64,000 nt of DNA from Rhodococcus qingshengii (lineage in GTDB: Bacteria; Actinomycetota; Actinomycetes; Mycobacteriales; Mycobacteriaceae): contig NZ_JAJNCL010000004.1 of the NCBI RefSeq assembly GCF_021025955.1, forward strand, positions 124,001 through 188,000, written 5' to 3'. Each line of letters begins with the position of its first letter. The first letter of the stretch is position 1. The translations under genes and the position numbers were made by a program. Under the pieces are notes generated by a model. That model searched no databases. It was not told the origin of the DNA and was given only the letters and a program-made list of their open reading frames with translations. Positions 17,437-25,595 of the stretch are shown here, one piece after another.

Positions 17437-18618
17437 TTACGTGGTGGGACGTTCGGAGCCGACGACCCACATCGAGAAGTACTGCGAGCCACCGCCGTAG
17501 GCATGGCCGAGGGCCTTGCGAGCATCGGCCACCTGGTGATCGCCGGCGCGGTGCATGACCTGCATCGCCGACTCGGCAAAACGGATCATGCCCGAGGCAC
17601 CGATCGGGTTGGAGGAGAGAACACCACCCGAGGCATTGACCGGGAGCTTGCCGCCGATCGCGGTTTCGCCCGACTCGGTCAGCTTCCAGCCCTGGCCTTC
17701 CTCCGCGAAGCCGAGGTTCTCGAGCCACATCGGCTCGAACCACGAGAACGGGACATAGATTTCGGCGCAGTCGATCTCGTTCAGCGGATCGGTGATTCCC
17801 GCTGACTTCCACAGTGCTGCTGCGGCGTCACGGCCGGCTTGCGGATTGACCTGATCGCGTCCGGCATAGAAGGTCGGCTCGGTGCGCATGGCCGTCGCGT
17901 GGATCCACGCGACCGAACGACCCGCGGCCTCGACCTGTGCGGCCGCTTCCTCGTTGCCGATCACCAAAGCGCACGCGCCGTCCGAGGACGGGCAGGTCTC
18001 GTCGTAGCGGATCGGGTCCCAGAGCATCTGAGATGCCTGCACCGATTCGAGAGTGATGTCCGGCTGCCGCAAGTGCGCATAGGGATTGAGGCTGCCGTTG
18101 AGTCGATCCTTCACCGCGACGAGGTAGCCGATGTGCTCCGGTGCGCCCGATCGCCGAATGTACGAACGGACGTGCGGGGCGAAGTATCCACCGGCACCGG
18201 CGCCGACGGGCATGTTGAACGGAACCGGTACGGACAGCGCCCACATTGCGTTCGACTCGGACTGCTTCTCCCAGGAAACTGTCAGAACCCGCTTGTGGAC
18301 TCCGGATTTGACCAGGCTCGAGGCGACGATAGCCGTCGAACCGCCCACCGAGCCGGCTGTGTGAACACGCAGCAACGGCTTTCCGTTGGCGCCCAGTGCA
18401 TCCGACATGGCGAGTTCGGGCATCATCGAACCCTCGAACAAGTCGGGGGCCTTTCCGATGACGACGGCGTCGATGTCGTCCCAGCCGACGTTGGCGTCGA
18501 GCATCGCGGCGTCGATGGCTTCACGGACCAAGCCCGCCATCGAGACGTCGTGGCGCTTTGCGACGTAGTGAGTTTGGCCGGTGCCGAGCACGGCCGCGAG
18601 TTGAGGCGTTCCGGCCAT
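17437..18618 (-). CDS. ltp3: Ltp3, thiolase-fold sterol side-chain lyase-type protein
   Basis: A 393-residue thiolase-superfamily (SCP-x-like) protein, orthologous to Rv3523. In Rhodococcus rhodochrous, ltp3 and ltp4 are required for degrading C24-branched sterol side chains, where they are thought to act as aldol lyases releasing the side chain. The condensing-enzyme fold is seen in LLRVHTAGSVGGSTAIVASS, WDDIDAVVIGKAPDLFEGSM and GKLPVNASGGVLSSNPIGAS. The usual thiolase nucleophile Cys is absent; the matching segment has HTAGSVGG, consistent with lyase rather than thiolysis chemistry. Its ATG overlaps the ltp4 stop as TGATG. Confidence 0.85.
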   Translation of the reverse strand: MAGTPQLAAVLGTGQTHYVAKRHDVSMAGLVREAIDAAMLDANVGWDDIDAVVIGKAPDLFEGSMMPELAMSDALGANGKPLLRVHTAGSVGGSTAIVASSLVKSGVHKRVLTVSWEKQSESNAMWALSVPVPFNMPVGAGAGGYFAPHVRSYIRRSGAPEHIGYLVAVKDRLNGSLNPYAHLRQPDITLESVQASQMLWDPIRYDETCPSSDGACALVIGNEEAAAQVEAAGRSVAWIHATAMRTEPTFYAGRDQVNPQAGRDAAAALWKSAGITDPLNEIDCAEIYVPFSWFEPMWLENLGFAEEGQGWKLTESGETAIGGKLPVNASGGVLSSNPIGASGMIRFAESAMQVMHRAGDHQVADARKALGHAYGGGSQYFSMWVVGSERPTT

Positions 18619-19688
18619 CAGTTCCGTCCCTCCAAGACTGCTACCAGGTTCTGCTGCAGCACAGGGCCGCTTGTTGCATGGGCCAGAGCGCGATTCGCCT
18701 GACCGTCGAAGATTGCCTTGGCGGCGTGGCCGATTCGTTCCAGACCACCGGCGAACAGTGGGTTGCCGCTGAGCGGACCGCCGGACGGGTTGATCGTGGT
18801 GGCGTCGGTCAGGCCGATCGCTTCCTTCAAGATCAATTCCTGGTGAGTGAACGGTGCGTGCAGTTCGGCGACGTCGATGTTGCCGACCTCGCCGCCCGTT
18901 GCCGCCTTGGCTGCCGACGTAGTGGACGGCGACGTGGTCAGGTCACGTGCACCCAGGTTGGGGGAGTCGATGCGATGCTCGAGTCCGGTGATCCACGCCG
19001 GCCGCTCGCAGAGATCGCGGGCGCGGTTACCCGAGGCCAGGATGATTGCTGCCGCGCCGTCGGTGATAGGCGCACAATCGTGTGCGCGCAACGGATCTGC
19101 GAGGAAGGGGCTGGCGAGAAGGGCCTCGATGTCGACCTCACCCGTGAGCTGAGCCTTCGGATTGCTCAGCGCGTGACGACGGCTGCGAGCGGCAACCTCC
19201 GCCATGTCCTCTTGCGTCCACTTACCCGCGTCGAGTCCGAGCCGGGCTTGAAGTCCGGCGATCGAGACGGAGTCTGGCCACAGCGGCGTCACGAGGTACG
19301 GATCGAGTTGCATGGACAGGATCTTGCGCAGGTGCCCGGCGGAGGACTTGCCGAAGCCGTACACCAGCGCGGTCTCGACCTCGCCGGTCAAGATCTTGAT
19401 CCACGCTTCGTAGAAGGCCCACGCAGCGTCCATCTCGACGTGAGATTCGTTGATGGGCGGGACTGCTCCGATGGAGTCGATGGCCGAGATGAAGGAAAAT
19501 GCTCGCCCGGCCAGGTAATCGGAAGATCCGGAGCACCAGAAGCCGATGTCAGACTTGGTGATTCCCAGATCGCTGTAGAGCTGCTGGAAGCACGGGACGA
19601 GCATCTCGACGCCGTTGGTGGTGCCGTTGGTTTCGCGGACGTGGGGTGCCTGAGCAAAGCCCACGACTGCGATGTCTGCAGAAGTCAT
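18618..19688 (-). CDS. ltp4: Ltp4, thiolase-fold partner of Ltp3
   Basis: A 356-residue thiolase-superfamily protein, orthologous to Rv3522 (354 residues). It starts MTSADIAVVGFAQAPHVRET at 19688; the frame is open further upstream but inside the OB-fold gene. Blocks include DIGFWCSGSSDYLAGRAFSF, EVDIEALLASPFLADPLRAH, DCAPITDGAAAIILASGN and NPSGGPLSGNPLFAGGLER. It is coupled to ltp3 by overlap and preceded ten bases upstream by the OB-fold gene. Thiolase-fold/DUF35 complexes such as Ltp2-ChsH2 are known aldolases of the steroid side chain. By analogy Ltp3/Ltp4 plus the OB-fold protein should form a similar complex. Confidence 0.85.
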   Translation of the reverse strand: MTSADIAVVGFAQAPHVRETNGTTNGVEMLVPCFQQLYSDLGITKSDIGFWCSGSSDYLAGRAFSFISAIDSIGAVPPINESHVEMDAAWAFYEAWIKILTGEVETALVYGFGKSSAGHLRKILSMQLDPYLVTPLWPDSVSIAGLQARLGLDAGKWTQEDMAEVAARSRRHALSNPKAQLTGEVDIEALLASPFLADPLRAHDCAPITDGAAAIILASGNRARDLCERPAWITGLEHRIDSPNLGARDLTTSPSTTSAAKAATGGEVGNIDVAELHAPFTHQELILKEAIGLTDATTINPSGGPLSGNPLFAGGLERIGHAAKAIFDGQANRALAHATSGPVLQQNLVAVLEGRN

Positions 19689-19698
19689 TTCAGGAGCC

Positions 19699-20676
19699 TC
19701 ACAGGTGGTGTTGGAAGGTGGAGTACTCGGCGTCGGGTTCACCTGTCGGCCGGAAGTATTCGATGTTCTCGAGGGTGTAACCCCACTCTTCGCGAGGCTT
19801 CCACTTGGCTTCGACACGCATGCCCATCCGTACGTCCGCGGCATCACATTCGAGAATCAAGTGCAGGAACGGAATGTCGGCCCCGTCGAGGAGCACGTAG
19901 GCGGCCACGTAGGGCGGTTTGATTCGCTGCCCGAGGAACGGGACGTTGACGATGCAGAAGGTGGTGACAATTCCCTTGTCCGGCAGTTCGATCTGCTCGC
20001 TCGTCGGCTTCCCGTTGGTGGGATTCGCGCCGCGTGGTGGGATGTAGATCTTGTCTTCGGGTCCGCTGCGACCACCGATAAGCTTGCCTTCTGCGAGACC
20101 ACGGAGGTAGAAGCTCTCCTCGGCCGAAGCGGAATGCATGAAGTGCAGGTCGACAGGCGTCGTGATCATGGTGACAGGATCGGCGCTGGAATCGACTGTC
20201 GCGATTCCGTTTTCGCTCTCACCTGGTTCGAAGCACTCGATGTCCTTGATCTGCCCGATCCGCTCCGACGCCCAGCGAGCACGAACCCGCAGGCCGGTGC
20301 TGATGTCGTCGGGGGAGTCGACGTCGACTGCGTGGAGCATGGACGTGTCCGCGCCGTCGAGCTTGATCAGGGCCCACGCGAAAGGCTTCGTCAGTGGTTG
20401 ACCCTCGATGGGTTCGGGCATCCACGTCCAACTCACGACCGTTCCGCCGTCGGAGACCCCGACGAAGTCGGTCAGTGGTTCGGCCGTGTCCGGATCGAAT
20501 TCCGGTGGCGGCACGAAGACACGACCGTTCGACCCGCGTGCGCCGATCACCTTGCGATCACGCAGGGCAGTCACGAACGCGCCGATGGTCGGTCCCGTCG
20601 ATCTGGTGTAGTCGAAATGGAGATTCAATGGTGCGCTCAGGGGCTTGTCGGCCACCCCGCTCTTTCCGATGGTCAC
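19699..20676 (-). CDS. Double OB-fold (DUF35-type) partner of Ltp3/Ltp4, Rv3521-like
   Basis: About 325 residues forming two DUF35-type OB-fold repeats: residues about 25-160 (DRKVIGARGSNGRVFVPPPE, KPFAWALIKLDGADTSMLHA) and about 175-310 (EGKLIGGRSGPEDKIYIPPR, PPYVAAYVLLDGADIPFLHL). The zinc-ribbon cysteines seen in many DUF35 proteins are lacking. Rv3521 holds this place in M. tuberculosis. GTG 20676 is taken as the start because it lies 9 bases past a KstR box whose end forms a -10, as at fadD19, implying a leaderless transcript. GTG 20655, preceded by GGAAAG, is the alternative. It probably guides acyl-CoA substrates for the thiolase-fold partners. Confidence 0.75.
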   Translation of the reverse strand: MTIGKSGVADKPLSAPLNLHFDYTRSTGPTIGAFVTALRDRKVIGARGSNGRVFVPPPEFDPDTAEPLTDFVGVSDGGTVVSWTWMPEPIEGQPLTKPFAWALIKLDGADTSMLHAVDVDSPDDISTGLRVRARWASERIGQIKDIECFEPGESENGIATVDSSADPVTMITTPVDLHFMHSASAEESFYLRGLAEGKLIGGRSGPEDKIYIPPRGANPTNGKPTSEQIELPDKGIVTTFCIVNVPFLGQRIKPPYVAAYVLLDGADIPFLHLILECDAADVRMGMRVEAKWKPREEWGYTLENIEYFRPTGEPDAEYSTFQHHL

Positions 20677-20685
20677 AAGATCGAG

Positions 20686-20699
20686 TAGAACAGGTTCTA
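20686..20699. promoter_or_regulatory. KstR box of the ltp operon and divergent LLM gene
   Basis: TAGAACAGGTTCTA is a perfect match to TnnAACnnGTTnnA and nearly a perfect palindrome. It serves the leftward OB-fold/ltp operon, with a likely -10 at 20687-20682, and may also act on the rightward gene at 20750. Confidence 0.88.
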
Positions 20700-20749
20700 G
20701 AGATTGTGGCAAGAGTCACTTCTGATCACCGGCAATGTGGAGGCCTGCG

Positions 20750-21787
20750 ATGAAGCTTGGGTTGCAACTCGGATACTGGGGCGCACAGCCGCCGGCAAAC
20801 GCCCCGGAACTAATCGAGGCCGCAGAAGGCGCGGGATTCGACGCGGTCTTCGCGGCGGAGTCCTGGGGATCGGACGCATTCACCCCGCTCGCCTGGTGGG
20901 GATCTCGGACCGAGAACGTCCGGCTCGGTACTTCCGTCGTACAGATTTCGGCGCGAACACCGACCAGCTGTGCCATGCACGCGCTCACTCTCGATCACCT
21001 CAACGGTGGGCGAACGATCCTCGGGCTCGGCGTATCCGGACCGCAGGTCGTCGAAGGTTGGTACGGCCAGCCGTTCGAGAAGCCGCTCGCGCGCACCCGC
21101 GAATACGTTTCGATCGTGCGCCAGGTTCTCGCCCGTGAAGCGCCCGTCACCAGTCCCGGCCCCCACTACCCTCTGCCGTATGCGGGACCGGGCAGTTCGG
21201 GACTTGGCAAGCCGCTCAAGCCCATTACGCACCCGCTGCGTGCGGACATCCCGATCTGGCTCGGCGCTGAAGGGCCGAAGAACGTCGCGCTCGCTGGTGA
21301 AATCGCCGACGGCTGGCTGGCGATCTACTACACCCCGCGCCTGGCCCCGATGTACAACAAGTGGCTCGACGAAGGCTTTGCTCGAGCCGGGGCCCGTCGC
21401 AGTCGCGAAGACTTCGAGGTGGCCGCCACGTGCCAGGTCATCGTGACTGACGATCGCGCCGCTGCCATCGCCGCTCTCAAGCCGATGACCGCCCTCTACG
21501 TCGGCGGAATGGGCGCCCCGGAGTTGAACTTTCACGCGCAGGTCTACAAGCGGATGGGCTACGAGAAGGAGGTCGACGAGATCGGTCGCCTCTTCATGTC
21601 GGGCCGTAAGGACGAAGCTGCTGCCGTCGTCCCGGACGAGATGGTCACCGAGACCATGATCATCGGCAACGTCGACGAGGTGCGCGCAGACGTGAAGCGT
21701 TGGGAGGAAGCCGGAGTCACGATGCTGTTGGTGACTTGCCGCGATGCCGACCATGTGCGTGAGCTCGCGGCCGCGGTGGGTGGTTGA
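20750..21787 (+). CDS. LLM-class F420-dependent oxidoreductase, Rv3520c orthologue
   Basis: A 345-residue luciferase-like protein close in length to Rv3520c (347), which sits at the same place beside Rv3521-Rv3523. It begins MKLGLQLGYWGAQPPANAPE; family blocks include FAAESWGSDAFTPLAWWGSR, GRTILGLGVSGPQVVEGWYG and IPIWLGAEGPKNVALAGEIA. ATG 20750 is preferred over 20735 because GGAGG is seven bases upstream. F420 use is inferred from the family. It shares a divergent KstR-controlled region with the ltp operon, so it probably acts on a sterol-derived intermediate. Confidence 0.88.
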   Translation: MKLGLQLGYWGAQPPANAPELIEAAEGAGFDAVFAAESWGSDAFTPLAWWGSRTENVRLGTSVVQISARTPTSCAMHALTLDHLNGGRTILGLGVSGPQVVEGWYGQPFEKPLARTREYVSIVRQVLAREAPVTSPGPHYPLPYAGPGSSGLGKPLKPITHPLRADIPIWLGAEGPKNVALAGEIADGWLAIYYTPRLAPMYNKWLDEGFARAGARRSREDFEVAATCQVIVTDDRAAAIAALKPMTALYVGGMGAPELNFHAQVYKRMGYEKEVDEIGRLFMSGRKDEAAAVVPDEMVTETMIIGNVDEVRADVKRWEEAGVTMLLVTCRDADHVRELAAAVGG

Positions 21788-21848
21788 GCGGGACCCCGCC
21801 TTTTTCGAGCGGGACCCCGCCTTTTTCGAGCGGGACCCCGCCTTTTTC
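21786..21848 (+). repeat. Three tandem 21-base terminator-like units
   Basis: A 21-base unit (hairpin GCGG-GACC-CCGC followed by CTTTTTCGA) is repeated three times without variation at 21786-21806, 21807-21827 and 21828-21848. The first unit overlaps the stop codon of the LLM gene. Each is a compact intrinsic-terminator shape, so this looks like a triplicated terminator. Confidence 0.85.
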
Positions 21849-21899
21849 GAGCGAACGGCACGTTCAGCGCATCTGAGGCGCTCAACGCGCCTTTCGCTC
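21849..21899. repeat. 51-base palindromic element, left copy
   Basis: The element is bounded by GAGCGAA (21849-21855) and TTCGCTC (21893-21899), with inner pairing GTTcAGCGC/GCGCTcAAC. A related 51-base copy lies at 22952-23002. Together they flank the AbiEi/DUF559-like gene. Confidence 0.65.
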
Positions 21900-21978
21900 G
21901 CCGAAAGTTATCCACAAGGCCGCCAAAACCCCAGGTCGCCGCCGGAGCCCGCGCTGCTACTCGAGTCATGCTGCAACC

Positions 21979-22953
21979 ATGCGGCGAGGAACGTGGGGCG
22001 ATGATCTGGACGCGATCTACCGCGTCAGTCGAAGCGGAGTGATCCGAACGGCCGAGTTGGCGCGATTGGGCGTGTCAAACTCCGCCGTGCACAGCCGGTG
22101 TCGAGTGGGCGGACCCTGGCAGCGCATATTGCCAGGAGTCATCCTGCTCCGAAATGGTCAACCCACGCCACGTCAACGATCGATCGCTGCGCTCATGTTG
22201 TGCGGTGACGAGTCCCTGCTGACCGGGCGATCTGCCATGGCGGAGTACGGATATCGAACGCACTCCGGGGATGTGCAGGTGCTCATCCCCATCGACCGTC
22301 GAGTTCAATCGGTCGGGTTCGTCACGGTGGAGCGCACTATTCGACTGCCCGAGCCGGAGATTCGCAACGGTCTGCGCTGTGCCCCGCTGCCGCGGGCGCT
22401 ACTCGACGCTGCGAGGCGGTGCAAGGCCCTCGATCCCACACGGGCACTCATTGCCGAGGTCGTTCAGCGCGGCGACGTCTCGGTGCGCGAACTTGCGAAG
22501 GAACTCGAGGCGGGTAGCAGTCGGGGTTCCGCGCTACCTCGGGTCGTGTTGCGCGAAGTGAACGCGAACGTCCACTCGGTTCCGGAGGTTCACGCGCGAA
22601 AACTGTGGCAGCGGAGCGGACTGCCGGAAATGTTGTTCAACCATGAGATCCGGGATGCGAAGGGAGACTTCGTCGCAATTCCGGACGGATGGATCGATTC
22701 GGTTGCCTTCGCGTGGGACATCGACTCTTTGGAATGGCATGCCGCGCCGACGGACTACAAGCGCACGGTGGAACGCCGGACGCGTATGCAGAATGCGGGA
22801 ATCATCGTGTTGCCGACGGTGCCCAGTGCACTGCGAACGGACCCTGATCGCGTGATCGAGGACCTTCGTGCGCACTACAGATTGGCGCAATCACGTGCCC
22901 GGCCGCAGGTGTTCGCGAGGTCGAGGTGGGCGAAAATGGACGAAACCGGCTGA
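21979..22953 (+). CDS. AbiEi-like HTH plus DUF559/Vsr-like nuclease-fold protein
   Basis: A 324-residue protein. The N-terminal winged-helix region (residues about 12-45, SRSGVIRTAELARLGVSNS, then AVHSRCRVGGPWQRILPGVI) resembles the AbiEi antitoxin domain. The C-terminal part (about 200-290) resembles DUF559/very-short-patch-repair folds: EVHARKLWQRSGLPEMLFNH, AIPDGWIDSVAFAWDIDSLE and TRMQNAGIIVLPTVPSALR. Such proteins are frequent in rhodococci and are often single genes, so a toxin partner need not exist; none is adjacent. The gene sits between two related 51-base palindromes and interrupts the sterol cluster, which suggests insertion. Function is not established. Confidence 0.7.
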   Translation: MRRGTWGDDLDAIYRVSRSGVIRTAELARLGVSNSAVHSRCRVGGPWQRILPGVILLRNGQPTPRQRSIAALMLCGDESLLTGRSAMAEYGYRTHSGDVQVLIPIDRRVQSVGFVTVERTIRLPEPEIRNGLRCAPLPRALLDAARRCKALDPTRALIAEVVQRGDVSVRELAKELEAGSSRGSALPRVVLREVNANVHSVPEVHARKLWQRSGLPEMLFNHEIRDAKGDFVAIPDGWIDSVAFAWDIDSLEWHAAPTDYKRTVERRTRMQNAGIIVLPTVPSALRTDPDRVIEDLRAHYRLAQSRARPQVFARSRWAKMDETG

Positions 22954-23002
22954 GCGAAAGTGCCTTTCGGTGCACTGAAGGCGCCGAAAGGTACGTTCGC
23001 TC
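22952..23002. repeat. 51-base palindromic element, right copy
   Basis: It is bounded by GAGCGAA (22952-22958) and TTCGCTC (22996-23002), with inner pairing CCTTTCGG/CCGAAAGG. It has the same length and ends as the element at 21849-21899 and matches it at about two thirds of positions when inverted. It overlaps the stop of the AbiEi-like gene and could terminate both that gene and the leftward echA19. Confidence 0.65.
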
Positions 23003-23017
23003 GAAAAGGGGGGTGGG

Positions 23018-23842
23018 TTAGACGCCCTTGAACTGGGGCGCTCGCTTCTCTCCGAATGCCCGCGGGCCCTCCTTGGCGTCGGCGCTCATGAACACCTTCA
23101 TGCCCAGCTGTGCGTCGATCTGGAAGGCCTCTTCCTCGTGCATGCCCTCGGTGTCGCGGATGGTCTTGAGGATCGCCTGCACGGCAAGGGGGCCGTTGGC
23201 GCTGATCAGGTCCGCGAGCTCTAGCGCCCTGTCGAGGGCCTGACCGTCCGGGACGACGTGGCCGATGAGTCCGATCTCCTTGGCCTCCGGAGCCTTGATG
23301 TGACGGCCGGTGAGCAGGATGTCGGCTGCGATCGTGTACGGAATCTGGCGCACCAGACGCACTGCGGATCCACCGAGCGGGAAGAGCCCCCACTTGGCTT
23401 CGGAGACGCCGAACTTGGCGCTCTCACCCGCGACACGGATGTCGGTTCCCTGCAGGATTTCGGTTCCGCCGGCGATGGCTGCACCCTCGACGGCGGCGAT
23501 GAGCGGCTTGGTCAACCGGCGACCCTTGAGGAGTCCTTCGATCTTGGACATGTCGACGCCGCCGCCGGCGAAGGAATCTCCCGGCGGCTTGGCGGACATG
23601 TTCTTGAGGTCGGCGCCGGCGCAGAAGTCGCCGCCCGCCCCGGTGAGGATGGCGACGCGGATCTCGGGGTCGTTGTCGACCTGGTCCCAGGCATCGACCA
23701 TGATTGCCATCATCTCGCCGGTGATGGCGTTCTTACGCTCGGGGCGGTTCATGGTCACGATGAGGACGTGACCGCGCTTCTCCACGAGGCAATGCGGCGC
23801 GGTTTCCGAAATGTCTGATTTTTCGGTCGTCGAAGTGGACAC
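23018..23842 (-). CDS. echA19: EchA19, steroid side-chain enoyl-CoA hydratase
   Basis: A 274-residue crotonase-family protein, orthologous to Rv3516. EchA19 hydrates the unsaturated side-chain CoA thioester formed by the FadE dehydrogenases. Oxyanion-hole segments are [18 protein letters not shown] (residues about 65-82) and [20 protein letters not shown] (about 115-134). The catalytic acidic region [19 protein letters not shown] is also seen. GTG 23842 is chosen because AGGAG precedes it; the frame is open to 23905. It diverges from fadD19 around a shared KstR box. Confidence 0.88.
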   Translation of the reverse strand: MSTSTTEKSDISETAPHCLVEKRGHVLIVTMNRPERKNAITGEMMAIMVDAWDQVDNDPEIRVAILTGAGGDFCAGADLKNMSAKPPGDSFAGGGVDMSKIEGLLKGRRLTKPLIAAVEGAAIAGGTEILQGTDIRVAGESAKFGVSEAKWGLFPLGGSAVRLVRQIPYTIAADILLTGRHIKAPEAKEIGLIGHVVPDGQALDRALELADLISANGPLAVQAILKTIRDTEGMHEEEAFQIDAQLGMKVFMSADAKEGPRAFGEKRAPQFKGV

Positions 23843-23897
23843 TGATGGCTCCTGGCGGGTCTGTGAGCTGGCTCTCAAATTGGGTCTTGCCAGAAAC

Positions 23898-23911
23898 GGT
23901 AACACGTTCTA
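23898..23911. promoter_or_regulatory. KstR box inside the fadD19 promoter
   Basis: GGTAACACGTTCTA matches TnnAACnnGTTnnA except for the first base. It sits between TTGCCA (23887-23892) and TACTTT (23910-23915), which are 17 bases apart; its last two bases begin the -10. The predicted transcription start falls on the fadD19 GTG. Confidence 0.82.
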
Positions 23912-23921
23912 CTTTGATCTC

Positions 23922-25595
23922 GTGGCCCTTAACATCGCAGACTTCGTAGAGCACGCAATCGACCTCGTTCCGGACCGCGTCGCGCTGGTCTCGGACAATC
24001 GCGAGTCGACTTATGCGCAGTTGGAGGACCGGGCGAATCGCCTCGGTCACTACCTGCGTGAACATGGCGTTCAACCGGGTGACAAGGTCGGCATCTACTG
24101 CCGGAACGTCATCGAGGCGATCGAGGCCATGGTCGCCGTTTTCAAAATCCGGGCGGTGATGGTCAACATCAACTACCGGTACGTCGAGAACGAGTTGCAG
24201 TACATCTTCGACAACTCCGACATGGTTGCGCTCATTCACGAGCGCCGCTACTCGGACAAGGTCGCGAACGTCCTGCCGAACACTCCCAAGGTCAAGTCCG
24301 TCATCGTGGTCGAGGACGGCACCGATCTGGACTTCAGTGCTTTCGGCATCGGCTACGAGGACGCACTCGCGCAGAGTTCGGGTGAGCGTGATTTCGAAGA
24401 TCGCAGCAACGACGACATCTTCATGCTCTACACCGGTGGCACGACCGGTAGCCCCAAGGGCGTCATGTGGCGTCACGAGGACTGGTGGCGTGTGCTAGGC
24501 GGCGGCATCAACTTCGTCACCGGAGTCCCGGTCGAGGACGAGTATGAGATGGCGAAGGTCGGCGCTGCCAACCCGAGCATGATCCGCTACCCGATCCCCC
24601 CGATGATTCACGGCGGCTCCCAGTCGGCGGTGTTCCACAGCCTCTTCGGCGGCGGAACCTGTTTGATGCACCCGGAGTTCGACGCCCACGAGGTGTGGCA
24701 GAACATCGACAAGCACAAGGTCAACCTGATCTTCATCACGGGCGATGCAATGGGCCGCCCGATGCTCGACGCACTGATTGCCGGAAACCCGGAGACCGGT
24801 GAGCCGTACGATCTTTCGACGCTCTACGTGATGGCCAGCAGTGCTGCCCTCTTCTCGCCGAGCATTCAGGAGCAGTTCCTCGAACTGCTGCCCAACCGCC
24901 TGCTGACGGACTCCATCGGAGCGTCCGAGACCGGCTTCGGCGGACTGGCAGTATTGAGCAAGGGGCAGAAGCACACCGGCGGTCCGACGGTCAAGATCGA
25001 CGCCTCCACAACGGTTCTCGACGAGGACGGTAACGAGGTCGAGCCCGGATCGGGCAAGCGCGGCATGCTCGCTCGCAGGGGCAACATTCCGCTCGGTTAC
25101 TACAAGGACGAGGTCAAGACGGCCGAAACCTTCCGCACAATCAACGGTGTTCGTTACTCGATCCCCGGCGACTACGCGCAGGTCGAAGCCGACGGCACGG
25201 TCACGATGCTCGGCCGCGGTTCGGTGTCCATCAACAGCGGCGGCGAGAAGGTGTACCCGGAAGAGGTCGAGGGCGCTCTGAAGGCGCACCCGGACATCTT
25301 CGACGTGCTGGTGGTCGGTATCCCCGACGACCGGTTCGGTCAGCGAGTTGCCGCAGTGGTTCAGGTACGCGAAGGCACGTCGCCGACGCTGCACGACATC
25401 GCCACCGCAGCGCGCAAAGAGATTGCCGGATACAAGGTTCCGCGCAGCGTGTGGTTCGTGGACCAGATCAAGCGAAATCCGGCAGGCAAGCCCGACTACC
25501 GCTGGGCGAAAGCCGAGACGGAATCGCGCGAGGCTGACGATAACAACGGAAACGGCGCTCCTGTGGCGTCACCGGCAGAAAGCGTGGAAGCCTGA
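23922..25595 (+). CDS. fadD19: FadD19, sterol side-chain acyl-CoA synthetase
   Basis: A 557-residue ANL-superfamily ligase, orthologous to Rv3515c. FadD19 forms the CoA thioester of the C8 sterol side-chain acid and is essential for C24-branched sterols in Rhodococcus. The AMP-binding motif FMLYTGGTTGSPKGVMWRH lies near residue 170. ADSIGASETGF-type and GDYAQVEADGTVTMLGRGSV segments follow, with the hinge and the C-terminal Lys region RNPAGKPDYRW. GTG 23922 is chosen because no ribosome site is present and the predicted +1 coincides with it (leaderless). An upstream in-frame start at 23811 would overlap the promoter. It overlaps the next gene as TGATG. Confidence 0.92.
   Translation: MALNIADFVEHAIDLVPDRVALVSDNRESTYAQLEDRANRLGHYLREHGVQPGDKVGIYCRNVIEAIEAMVAVFKIRAVMVNINYRYVENELQYIFDNSDMVALIHERRYSDKVANVLPNTPKVKSVIVVEDGTDLDFSAFGIGYEDALAQSSGERDFEDRSNDDIFMLYTGGTTGSPKGVMWRHEDWWRVLGGGINFVTGVPVEDEYEMAKVGAANPSMIRYPIPPMIHGGSQSAVFHSLFGGGTCLMHPEFDAHEVWQNIDKHKVNLIFITGDAMGRPMLDALIAGNPETGEPYDLSTLYVMASSAALFSPSIQEQFLELLPNRLLTDSIGASETGFGGLAVLSKGQKHTGGPTVKIDASTTVLDEDGNEVEPGSGKRGMLARRGNIPLGYYKDEVKTAETFRTINGVRYSIPGDYAQVEADGTVTMLGRGSVSINSGGEKVYPEEVEGALKAHPDIFDVLVVGIPDDRFGQRVAAVVQVREGTSPTLHDIATAARKEIAGYKVPRSVWFVDQIKRNPAGKPDYRWAKAETESREADDNNGNGAPVASPAESVEA

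Noticed and set aside
21786-21848. Possible CRISPR array
   Set aside because: The units are 21 bases with no unique spacers; this is a simple tandem repeat of a terminator-like hairpin.
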